Origin: Ophiocordyceps camponoti-saundersi (nom. inval.)
Lineage: Eukaryota > Ascomycota > Sordariomycetes > Hypocreales > Ophiocordycipitaceae
Assembly (NCBI GenBank): GCA_003339415.1
Contig: PDHQ01000160.1
Coordinates: forward strand, 41,401-52,306
Reading direction: 5' to 3'
DNA length: 10,906 nt
Numbering within the stretch: the first letter of the stretch is position 1; each line of letters starts with the position of its first letter. Both the position numbers and the translations under genes were made by a program. This document shows, in pieces, positions 1 through 8,221 of this stretch. Below the pieces are notes generated by a model that worked only from the letters and a program-made list of their open reading frames with translations, was not told the origin of the DNA and did no database searches.

Positions 1-114
1 GCGGGGGGGGCACGGGGGGGGGGGGGTGTGGGGTTGCTTGTTTTTTTTTTTTAATTTGTGAGGAGGGCGGGGGGATACAGAAAGCCAGTACCCCCCCCCC
101 CCCCCCCCCCCCCC
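1..114. repeat. G-run/C-run low-complexity segment
   Basis: G runs of 8 (3-10), 13 (14-26) and 4 (30-33) are followed by a T12 run (41-52), more G runs (65-67 and 69-74) and an uninterrupted C24 run (91-114). The plus strand at 3-33 could form a G-quadruplex, and the G13 and C24 runs could pair with each other. Run lengths this long are also error-prone in sequencing, so exact counts are uncertain. Confidence 0.8.
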
Positions 115-616
115 TGTTGTTCAGCTGGACGAAAGGCGGCGGCGCTAACCGATACAAGTGACTATTGTCAAGCGATGACGAGCCTTTGGTGTTGGTTCCT
201 TTCGTTCGCCGGGGAGGGGTGGCTTTCCAAAGTCCGTATCCGTCTGGACGATCTTGCCCGAACATCGATAAAAGGGGGAGGGATGGGGCGGATCGTTGTC
301 GAATGCGGAAGGCTGGCCAAGTTGCACGGGTCGGAAGGAGCGAGACCCGAATGCAAAAGAGGTTTTTTGCGATGAATCACGGGCCGGCAGAGAGGGGACG
401 GGACCAGGGGGGTTGGCCAAGTGGATGGTCGGTTCTCTCGAGAGGAAGAAGAAGAGACGGGCGGATTCGCGGGGCGCCACCATCTACCTACGATGGCTTG
501 TTGTGCCTACGTACGGGATACCTGACCAACGATGTGCTTTTGGTTTGCCTCCCCTTTTTGTTCTTTTCCCACGACAGGTGAGGAGGAAACGGGGGCTTGG
601 GCTTGACGATACACCT

Positions 617-628
617 CTACCTAGGTAG
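617..628. repeat. Perfect 12-bp palindrome CTACCTAGGTAG
   Basis: The sequence CTACCTAGGTAG is its own reverse complement. It sits among other TACC/GGTA tetranucleotide repeats and probably arose from them. No regulatory meaning can be assigned. Confidence 0.7.
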
Positions 629-788
629 GTACTAATAGTATGTAGGTAGGGATATGTATGACTTGTCTACGGACGACGTAAGGAGGATACATGGTATCTG
701 TCTGATGCAGCAAGCATTGTGACGGTCAGTTTGCATGCTGGCCATGGGGGTTTTGGGGATGACGTGTACTCAGTATATATCTATTATC

Positions 789-827
789 TACGTCCGTACA
801 TACACATATGCTCACAGTACGGACGTA
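789..827. repeat. 11-bp perfect inverted repeat around TCCGTA
   Basis: The arm TACGTCCGTAC (789-799) and the arm GTACGGACGTA (817-827) are exact reverse complements separated by 17 bases, so the site can form a hairpin or cruciform. Each arm carries the TCCGTA/TACGGA hexamer that recurs across the left flank. Confidence 0.8.
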
Positions 828-869
828 TGTATATATCCATTGGGCGATTGCTCTCATACCTGGTAGGTG

Positions 870-972
870 CCTACCTACATACCGACATATCTATGGACCT
901 GCCTACCTACCTATCTCACTGCATGACTTTATACATATCTTGGCTGTATCCGTATGTCGGTAGGTAGGTAGG
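870..972. repeat. 20-bp inverted repeat in GTAG/TACC microsatellite
   Basis: The left arm (870-889) and right arm (953-972) are reverse complements at 19 of 20 positions, with a 63-base spacer. The right arm runs into (GTAG)n, followed by (TATG)n near 983-1001. The arms are built from TACC/GGTA units plus a unique CGACATA/TATGTCG piece, so the pairing is more than microsatellite alone. No function can be assigned. Confidence 0.7.
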
Positions 973-1403
973 TAGTTTACAGGTATGTATGTATGTATGT
1001 CTGTACGTATGCGTCGCTATCTGGCTGATCCTCTGCATCGCCTTACCTAGGTACTCTTCGCCTCCCCCCCCCCCCTTTCCCTCTCTCCACGAACCTTTTC
1101 AGACGGGATAGCTTGACGCCGCCGGAGGGACGGGTCGGTGGTTGACGAAAGCATCCAACCCGTTCTAACTCTTATTCCAAGGTGGGTTGTTAGTATGTAT
1201 CCGTACGGACCTACATATATCTGGTTGCACCAGGCTAGATTTCTAGGAACCAACTCACTTTTCCCCCCTCTTGCCCCCCCCCCCTTTTTTCTTCTCTCCA
1301 AGTGCGAAGGAGGAGGAAGGGGGGCAGGGAAGCGGTATGATTGGGGGCTGGGCACGAGGCACTGATGGTGATACGACATGAGTACCCTATATAAGGCGAA
1401 TGA

Positions 1404-1506
1404 GCTGAAAAAAAAAGGGTAAAGAAAAGGGGGGGGGAAGGGAGAGAAGAATGAACGGAAGAGCAGAAGAAGAATGTGTGTGAGTGGAAGAAGATGGAGG
1501 AGAAAA
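1404..1506. repeat. Purine-rich tract
   Basis: About 100 bases on the plus strand are mainly A and G, including A9, G9 and repeated GAAGA/GAGGA units, with few pyrimidines. Such tracts can form triplex DNA and are common in fungal intergenic and promoter regions. There is no sign that it encodes protein. Confidence 0.65.
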
Positions 1507-1892
1507 GTATCAAAGTTTAATTATAGAATTTCACATCGAAGAAGGATATGGACGTGGGAGGAGGAGAATGTGAATGAGTGTCTTGATTCAGAGGCAAAAC
1601 GGCTGCGTACCTAACTGGTTGGGGGTGAGGCTCGGGGTAGAACCCCTGGCAGATGCTTGCTGCAAGGTTGGAGGGACTCTTGGGCGAGGCACATGTTTAT
1701 AATGATGTTTTTATGCATATGGCTTCGTATATCCGTACAAACATGCACAGGATATATCACGATGGGTTGTATTCCCTTGGTTCGGATGAAGAAGACGTCT
1801 TGCAGCTTTGCCGGTTGTGTCTAAGCCAGGCAGCGTTGCCAGCTGTCTAATCTAATCTTTCTTCTTCGTTTAAAGAGATATTAGTATGTATG

Positions 1893-2034
1893 TAATCCGT
1901 AAGAAGGGACAGATACGAAGTCGAGGTCTCGTGAGACGTACGGATTAGATGACACGGATAAACATCCGTATAGAGCATTAATATCAAGATTGATTGGAGT
2001 GTTTATACGGATACTGTCATACTGATGCTCCGTA
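1893..2034. repeat. Nested TACGGAT/ATCCGTA inverted repeats
   Basis: Five TACGGA/TCCGTA hexamers occur in about 140 bases in alternating orientation. They give overlapping hairpin options: TAATCCGTA (1893-1901) with TACGGATTA (1939-1947), ATCCGTATA (1964-1972) with TATACGGAT (2004-2012), and a shorter pair ending near 2034. Possibly a decayed small repeat or a protein-binding cluster; identity unknown. Confidence 0.6.
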
Positions 2035-2340
2035 TCGTAAAGAGAGATGGAAACGTCGATGCTTGCGAGAGCTGTTCAGGGTAGGTAGGTATGTAATGGC
2101 TGCGCATTAGGGAGAGTTACATCCGTACACTCGTGCCCTCCTTCCTTCCTCTTACACACGCACTCGATGAGGGATGACCCGGATGATAGAGAGGCCTTAG
2201 TCATGAGAAGGCACATTTTCCCCAACGGCAGACAATATTCCCAAGCATCCTCCTCTCCCTCCTCTCCTCCAAGTGATAGATTGCCCCCTCCCCCCCTTGC
2301 TCAGGTGGGCGGGCTGGCACACACTGACATACATACAGTA

Positions 2341-2345
2341 CATAC
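2341..2345. repeat. Target-site duplication CATAC, left copy
   Basis: The five bases immediately before the left LTR (which begins TGTCA) are CATAC. They match the five bases immediately after the right LTR. A 5-bp duplication is typical for Ty1/copia integrase and fixes the element ends to the base. Confidence 0.92.
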
Positions 2346-2643
2346 TGTCAGACAAGGAGGAGGCGTGCAAATTGCATTAATTGATATGCTTACCCTCCTA
2401 AAACGGAGGGAATTATCGTTATCTTTATATATATAATAAAGACTATCCGTATCTGCCTCTTATACCGTGATGCCCTTATAAATAAGCCTTTATTCCTATA
2501 TCCTATATATTGCCCTAGATATAGCCCTTTTTCCTAATAAGAATTCCGTTTCCTAAGTTACGGAGCCGTTACTATAATAATTATATACCTTAGGGGATAA
2601 TAAAAATATACGCTTAACTTACTCTTATCTTAGCCCTCTAATA
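2346..2643 (-). repeat. Left LTR (3' LTR of the element)
   Basis: It aligns to 8222-8519 over 298 bases without a single gap (offset 5876). About 35 positions differ and all are transitions; roughly three quarters fit CA-to-TA or TG-to-TA, the rest CT or CG contexts. The outer part, 2346 to about 2470, keeps its TG and CA sites, for example TGTCAG and TTGCATT. The inner part is fully RIP-converted and ends TAATA where the other LTR has TGACA. Confidence 0.95.
2393..2410. repeat. LTR stem-loop CCCTCC/GGAGGG, left copy
   Basis: CCCTCC (2393-2398) and GGAGGG (2405-2410) flank a 6-base loop. The same 18 bases occur unchanged at 8269-8286. The arms contain no CA or TG, so they were shielded from RIP by their composition. 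In the element transcript this lies towards the end of the LTR and might be an RNA hairpin; no function is proven. Confidence 0.6.
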
Positions 2644-2650
2644 TACCCCC
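2644..2650 (-). promoter_or_regulatory. Candidate polypurine tract
   Basis: On the element strand the bases next to the 3' LTR read GGGGGTA followed by the LTR. A purine run here primes plus-strand DNA synthesis in LTR elements. From memory, Ty1 has a similar G-rich tract ending GGTA directly before its LTR. It is short and the surrounding sequence has been altered by RIP, so this rests mainly on position. Confidence 0.5.
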
Positions 2651-2792
2651 GTAAGTATTACGTATACCGCCTTCTATGCCGGGTAAGTAATACCTACTTT
2701 CTAGAGGGTATAATTAAGGTTTCTTACGATAATTAAGGAAAGAGTTAAGGGTTAATTAGCGGTAAGGTATATAAGTTAGTTTATTTAGCTTA

Positions 2793-2871
2793 AAAAGTAT
2801 TAGATAACGGTTAAGCGGTTATTTTTATAGCCGAGCCCTCGATAGGGCTAGGTTTAATTCCCGGTACCTCC
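2793..2871 (+). other. Weak tRNA-like fold, possible Pol III relic
   Basis: GGTTTAATTCC (2851-2861) matches the Pol III B-box if one T came from a RIP-hit C (TCA to TTA). It sits in a T-arm-like stem (2848-2852 with 2860-2864). The 3' bases TACCTCC (2865-2871) pair with AAAAGTA (2793-2799) if three A came from G. A CCCT/AGGG stem (2836-2847) stands where a long variable arm would be. The D-arm does not pair well, the anticodon loop would have 8 bases, and the A-box is poor. It could be chance, or a decayed tRNA-derived SINE. Confidence 0.2.
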
Positions 2872-2900
2872 TTAATATATATTTTTAGGAATTACTATAT

Positions 2901-3006
2901 AAGGGAGGCCCTTAATTAGGTAGCTTAGCTAATAGCTATAATAAGGGGATTAAGGGCCCCCTTATTATAGTAAACTAGCTAAACTGCCTAGCTAGGGGTT
3001 TTCCTT
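2901..3006. repeat. 48-bp imperfect inverted repeat, 9-base loop
   Basis: The left arm (2901-2948) and the right arm (2958-3006) align as reverse complements with 37 identities. Of the 11 substitutions 9 are transitions, and there is one single-base gap. The innermost 13 bp, CTATAATAAGGGG with CCCCTTATTATAG, are perfect. Transition-type differences are what independent RIP hits on the two arms would leave, so the ancestral hairpin was probably better matched. It could be an RNA structure of the element or a small foldback insertion. Confidence 0.75.
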
Positions 3007-3539
3007 AGTTTAGTCTTATCGGTAATACTTTCGGGTATTACTAACTTTTTATCTTTTTTACTTATTTTAATAAGTTTACTATATTACCTTAACGATAAAA
3101 AAAATAATAGATAAGTTAAAAATATTAGAAAGGAAAAGTTTATAGAGAAAACGAAGATATTATAAACGTAAGTTTATAGTATTTTAAGGTAATCTCCCCG
3201 ATTAGAATAGATAATAAAGGAGATTATCCTAAGATAAGGGTATCGTTTAACTAATAAGAAAATAATCGCGATAGCGATTAGGGAGTAACGAAACGGGGTT
3301 ACTATTTAATTTTAGTAAAGATTAGTTTAGTAAAGAGGAAATAATAGTAATCCGGGGTAACGCTTAAGTTATAAGTAATAAGATTAATCGCGGATATATT
3401 AGTCCGGATCCGGTATATAAGATAGAGAGTAAATAGGTATAATTACCTATTTTAAACGGCCTTTTAGAGGGTATTTTCTTCCCCTTAAGCTAAGTAAAGA
3501 GGGTTAATTAGAGGTATTTTCTTCCTTTTTTTTAACCCT

Positions 3540-4080
3540 CTTATTAACGTATAGCTTTATAAGCTTAATTTCCTTTTAGAAAGTGCGGAATTTCTCCCCT
3601 TAAAATAGCTTAGTTAGTCTATCTGCTATTATATTAGAAATTTCTATCTAGCCGATCTTCGTACGGCCTAACTAAACCTCTTAATATAACTAATAAAAGT
3701 ATATATTAACGTAAAAAAGCTTCGTCTTTAGCTTTAAATTCTCCTCTATAATTAGCCTAATTATTTAAAAGTTATTATAGTAAACTATAATATCCTATAT
3801 AAGCTTAAATTATACTTCCTTATAAAGCCTCTCGAAGGCTTTAACTTCCTTAATAACGTGAGAGAGGGCTAGGAACTTTACTTTTATAGATAAGGTTATA
3901 ATAGTATCTTACTTACCCGATTTAAAGATAACTATACCCCCGAAGACTCGGATAATAAAGCCTTTAATACTCTTTTAGTTATAGTTATCCCCGAACGAAG
4001 CGTTAGATATAGCTATAATATTCGAATCGTTACTATCGTAGCTAATTAAAAGGTCCTAAGTATTACGAAAGAATTCTATA
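3540..4080 (-). pseudogene. Degraded copia RNase H domain
   Basis: The minus strand reads SNASFGDN (about 3984-4007) where copia RNase H has its DAS-type catalytic motif, then a KSIKGFIIRVFGG-like stretch, KSGK, and LSIKVKFLALS (3861-3893) where the family has STEAE plus LALS. The tail includes VYYNN (near 3771-3785), where an Asp is expected, and IIADRLTK, matching the family's ADxLTK box. RNase H removes the RNA strand during reverse transcription. Catalytic acidic residues read Asn or Lys, and in-frame stops interrupt the domain. Confidence 0.9.
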
Positions 4081-4199
4081 ATATAGATTACGGATTATAA
4101 ATATTAAGGGCTAGGATTTATAAAACCTTATACTAAGCGGCTAATAGCGAACGTAACGTCTACTTAAGTAATAATTATAGCGTATATTAAGCTACTAAT

Positions 4200-5000
4200 A
4201 ATAGCCTAATATCGCTTAATCTTTTCTTCTATTACTTACCCCTTAAAAGGAGGGATCTTCTTAAGTATTATTAGCTATAGCTAAGTTTTCTTTCCTAGGA
4301 GCCCTTTAAATTTTATTATAACTTTTTAAATATAAGACTTTTAGCTTAAGAATAGACGCTAATTAGCCCTATCCTTAATAACCTTAATATTTAGGAACTA
4401 ACGAAAGTTCCCTAAGTCCTTAATTTAAAAGGCTTTTTCGATAGCCTCTCGAAACTTCGTATACTTATCTATTTAATCTTTCCTAAATAAAGCTATAAGA
4501 TTATTAATATAAAAGAAAATAATAATCTTTCCGTTCGTTATAATATAAGGGTTTTCCGAAACGGCCTTATAGCCTTATTCCTTTAACTAAGCTATAAGCA
4601 GTTTATACTAAAAAAGAGGGGATCGTTAAAGGCTATAAAGAGCCTTTTTTAACCTCTAGGCCTAGCTTAGCTTATTAAAGCCGGGGGGAAGCTTATAATA
4701 TACTTCCTTATTAAGATCGCTATTATAAAAAGCGTTAACGAAATTATATTACCGAGCTTTAAGGTTAAAATAGGCCGTTAAGGCTATTAATAACCGGAAT
4801 ATTCGTACTACTAGTATATAAGCGTATACGGATAATTCGTTTAGTAGTTATTTATTTCCGTATATAATAACGCGGGCTTTATACTTCTAAAAGAAGCCTT
4901 AAGAGTTAAACTTATAAATAAAGACCTATTTAAGATTAATTAACCGCTACTTTTAAGGCATAGCGGCTATTAAGATCTTTTTAGTAATTTTATAGTCCTC
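4200..5000 (-). pseudogene. Degraded copia reverse transcriptase domain
   Basis: Reading the minus strand from high to low coordinates: a WVFxYKF-like region, KYKARV (4869-4886), VNAFYNSDLNKEVYYKLPPGF-like sequence (about 4677-4743), ALYSLxRSPLF (about 4611-4655), then IIIFFYINNLIALF with YINN at 4500-4511, and KDLGNFR (around 4400-4421). These are the ordered blocks of Ty1/copia reverse transcriptase. The catalytic YVDD box reads YINN, so both metal-binding Asp are lost; GAT to AAT fits RIP. Stops appear where Trp and Gln codons are expected. No active enzyme can be made. Confidence 0.95.
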
Positions 5001-5750
5001 TATCTTTATTAATTTAACCTTTATAGCCTTTAGCTATTATACTTTATCGGGCCTACCGTAAGCCTCTTTATATATAAGAGGGGGCTCCGGTAAATAGTCC
5101 TAATAGGGCTTATCTATAAGGGCTTAAGAGAGGATAAAGGCTAAATTCCCTATCTAATTAAAGGAGTTAGGGGTAAGAGGCGTATAAGAGGACGTTTCCG
5201 CCTCTTTTACTAAGAGATCTATAAGTCCGGCGCTAAGATAACCGTTATCCTATTCTTTAACGCTAGATTAATTAGAAAGGCCGGAAAACGCGTTTTTAAA
5301 TATTTCTTAAGACTAAATATCGTTACCGGCCTAGTTATATATACTAGGCTTTTCTTATTATAAAGGCCCGAGGAGATTATTATCGTTAACTTCCTCCTCT
5401 TAATTTTTAACTATAGAGACTTAATAAAAGGCTTTTTCTAGCTAAGGGGTATCCTTATAATCTTAGCTATAAAATACCTTCTTATTAAAAGTTATAAACG
5501 AAGTATTAATTAGGGAGTGCCTCTTTAAGGAGGGCACCTAGATTAGGTATTACGAGGAGGAGGTAATACTAGCTAAATAGCCGATATAAGCTTTTAGATT
5601 AAATTTACTTTAAAGGCCCCTTATAGCTTTCCTTATTATCGGAAACGCCTTATAACTATAAGCTTTAATATATCGTAAGTTTTAAATAAGATAATCCTAT
5701 AGATAACCCTCTTACTAAGAGTTATAAGTCTTAAGCTAACGGAGCCTTTA
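5000..5750 (-). pseudogene. Integrase-RT linker of degraded pol
   Basis: This section joins the recognisable integrase core to the reverse transcriptase. In copia pol it is the poorly conserved C-terminal part of integrase plus a linker. The parts I translated show no fixed motif, only a proline-rich LPPPR piece near 5550-5575, with stops. It is assigned by position, not by similarity. Confidence 0.55.
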
Positions 5751-6430
5751 TTTAATTAGCTATACGGCTACCCCCCTATCTACCTTACGAGGCGTCCTAT
5801 TAAGTAGGTAAATAGCTATATATATAGCCGTTAGCTATAAGTTATAAGGGAATCCTAACTATATAAGGAGGTATATAGCCGTATAGGTTATAATACCCCC
5901 TAATTATTCGGCATAACTATTTTAGTATATATATACCGGTAAAGTAAATTAAATATTAATACCTTTAAAAGATATATCTTTACGGAAAGCCTTAGTAAAT
6001 AGGGCTTTCTCGTAGTCCGTAAGGATAATCGAGACCTTTAAATTAAAAGATCTCGCAATATAAGCTACGAATTTAACTTATATACTAGGTAAGTTAGTTT
6101 TATAAAAGATATTATACCCCCTTTATTCTCCTATAAGCTTATAAGTAAATAGGGCTAAATAAGCTAATCCGTTATAGCTTAGTTTTATATAGAATAGGTT
6201 AAAAAAGATAATAGCTTAAGGGCGTTAAAGCTACGAGGCCTAATAAGGTACCCGTAATCTCTCCTTCTTAAGTTTAGTAGTTATATAGATCTTATAGTTA
6301 GTTATCGGGATAGCCTTACTAATACTAACCCTTAGTAACTTACCTAGTAAGGCTTATGCCTCAGCTCCTAGATAGCTTATACGGGCGTATTATAGGTCTT
6401 CGTTTATTTTTACGATAAGTCGAGGAACCC
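5750..6430 (-). pseudogene. Degraded copia integrase, zinc finger and core
   Basis: The minus strand reads YARISYLGAEA (about 6360-6392) and YKIYITTKLKKE (6285-6296 and on). In copia integrases this is the HHCC zinc finger, here with Tyr at all four ligand positions and a stop just before the first. The core follows: VSIILTDYEKALFTKAF with the TD of the DDE triad (about 6012-6030), then NSYAE plus a stop (about 5902-5921) at the NGxAER box, then YLLNRTPRKVDR at about 5785-5820. Integrase inserts the cDNA into the genome and made the CATAC duplication. The second Asp and the Glu persist, but stops kill the frame. Confidence 0.93.
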
Positions 6431-6589
6431 GTAAGTTAAGTAAGGCTATAAGGGTTAGTTTAATAACCTAAAGCTATAGCTGCTAGACCCTTATAAAAGT
6501 ATAATATAAAGTTACGTTATTCCTTAAGTTATAAAGCTAGCTTATAAAATTATTCTAAGCGTAACCTTTTTCCGTAAAAACTATTAAAA

Positions 6590-6960
6590 AGATAAGATTA
6601 GTATTAAAATTAAGGTTAAACCCGATATTAGTAAGGGTTATACGATAACCTATTTTTATTATTAATATAACCGTACTTACCCCTAAGGTAATAACCTTAG
6701 TTATAATAACGGTAAGATTAGCCCGGCCGTTTAAGTCGAAAATATCGAACTAGTTAAGGGAGTTAAAAATATATATTAAGCACCCCTTATTAAGGAGAAC
6801 GCTATCCTTTATCTCTATACCTTTTAAAGCGGGATTCCCTAAAGCTATAAAGACGCCCGAGGTTTCCTTATCCCTCCGTTAGCCGGTAATTCCTATATTT
6901 TCCTTCTTCTATTAATTAACTTTCCGTTAAGTTAATTAATTATAAGCTACCTTATCTATA
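6590..6960 (-). pseudogene. Degraded aspartic protease region
   Basis: The minus strand reads SVLLNKGCLIYIFNSL, with LNKGCL at 6777-6794. This fits the copia protease site, where the family has LLDSGxxxHIFN-like sequence. The expected catalytic Asp reads Asn, which fits GA to AA. The protease cuts the Gag-Pol polyprotein inside the virus-like particle. Position between presumed gag and integrase is as expected. Alignment of the middle active-site residue is uncertain. Confidence 0.7.
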
Positions 6961-8100
6961 ACCCGTTAAAAAAAGTTATCGTTAAGATTAATCCGATCTT
7001 ATAGAAAATAAGGGATTAAATTAGGAAAAACGTAAAAGCACCTTTTTTAGTAATTTTCCTTCCTTTTAAACTCTTAAAGATACTTTTATCTATACTAAGT
7101 ATAAACCTAAGCGTTACGCTCTCTAAGGTTATTAGTTAAAGAAGAAAGGGGAGGGGCTCGTTTTACTAAGCGGCTATTTTAATCCTTATTCTATAAGGTA
7201 TTTACCTTTATCTACTACTTAAGATTATTATAAATAACGAAGGCTATTTTCTTCTCGGTTCTATTATATTTAGGGGCCTTATAATTAGCCCTCCTAAACT
7301 CCTAAAAGATATTAATAAATTAAGGAGCTTTTCCGCGGTCTTTATAGCGGACTAAATCGAGGTTATATTATATTATTTATATAAATAAGGGATACCGATC
7401 TTTTATTATATAGATAAAATACTTAATATATACCTTATCGGTAAACTTTACGCTATTTAGTTATAAGTAAATTTACTAAGCTTAGATTAATTAAGTAACT
7501 TAGTTATTAATATCTCCTTTTAAGGGATTTTATAAGAATAGGTCGCGTAACTTATCCTTAGCGAGTTTACGTTTAGTAATATTACTAGGCTATATAAGGG
7601 TATATAATATTACTAATTTCTCCCTTAGTAAAAAGTCCCCTTAAATTAAGGACTAATAAGCTAATAAGAGGCTTATCTAAATAAAAAGATTTATCCCTTT
7701 TAGTGCTTTCCTTATCTAATAATATTCCTTTAGGTTTTCTTAAAAATTTAGAAAAGTAAATACTTTATATTTTTCTCTAAGTAATTAAAAAGTCTTAGGG
7801 TTAGAGGTCTTACTCCTTATTTAACCTCCTAAGCCTATAAATAGGATTTCCGGTTAATCCGGCTTTATAAAGGTTTTTTATATTTCTAAGTTTATAAAAA
7901 ACTAAATATTATAGCCCTATACTATATTTATAACGTTTTAGTATTAATTAGTTTAATCTTTAAGATTCTTAAGAATAAAAGTAAATTTAACTAATATTAT
8001 AAAATCTACTATTATATTAGTTATTATTATTATTAAAATTATTAATTATAATTAAAAATTAATAAATTTAGGGGTTATAAGTTTACTAAAAAAAGTAATA
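6960..8100 (-). pseudogene. Presumed gag region, unrecognisable
   Basis: This section follows the 5' LTR and leader in element orientation, where copia elements encode Gag, the structural protein of the virus-like particle. I find no firm motif. One open stretch near 7520-7580 reads LAKDKLRDLFL, and RYKDRGKAP near 7340-7365 falls where a CCHC zinc knuckle might have been, without intact Cys. Assigned by position only. Very heavy RIP and many stops. Confidence 0.45.
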
Positions 8101-8199
8101 ATAGCTTTACTTTTACGAGAGCTTAATTAATTAAGTAAATTTATAAAGTACGGGCTATATAAGCTATAAGAATAATAGAATTAAATAAATTAGATTAGA

Positions 8200-8221
8200 G
8201 AGTACTAACCGGGCTTATAAT
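8200..8221 (-). promoter_or_regulatory. Primer-binding-site position, no clear match
   Basis: These bases adjoin the 5' LTR on the element strand and should hold the tRNA primer site. They read ATTATAAGCCCGGTTAGT with a GC-rich core. I cannot match them to a tRNA 3' end ending CCA. RIP may have changed the first bases, or the element may use a half-tRNA or self-priming. Confidence 0.3.

Larger units (their letters stand above)
1..2340. other. Left flank, no convincing gene
   Basis: This stretch is GC-rich to mixed and still contains normal CA and TG dinucleotides, so it was not hit by RIP. It holds G runs, C runs, GTAG/TACC and TATG tetranucleotide repeats, a purine-rich tract near 1404-1506 and repeated TACGGA hexamers. 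Open frames here are at most about 140 codons. They are rich in Pro, Ser or Arg/Lys, overlap each other on both strands and show no domain I recognise. I saw no tRNA, rRNA or transposase. It is best read as intergenic DNA; a short exon of an off-window gene cannot be ruled out. Confidence 0.6.
2644..3530 (-). other. Unassigned 0.9-kb internal region downstream of pol
   Basis: It lies between the end of the RNase H reading (about 3540) and the left LTR. It is strongly RIP-converted; I counted two remaining CA/TG sites. The stretches I read in translation gave no domain I recognise. In Ty1 the pol frame ends close to the 3' LTR, so a stretch this long is unexpected. It could be a long 3' untranslated region, a lost extra frame, or a nested insertion. 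It contains the inverted repeat at 2901-3006 and the tRNA-like fold at 2793-2871. Confidence 0.6.

Noticed and set aside
1388..1397. TATA-like CTATATAAGG
   Set aside because: It is a good TATA match by itself, but it is followed by a purine tract with no credible gene.
1653..1850. 65-codon frame with protein-like composition
   Set aside because: It is the least biased small frame in the left flank, but it is short, has no known motif and no supporting context.
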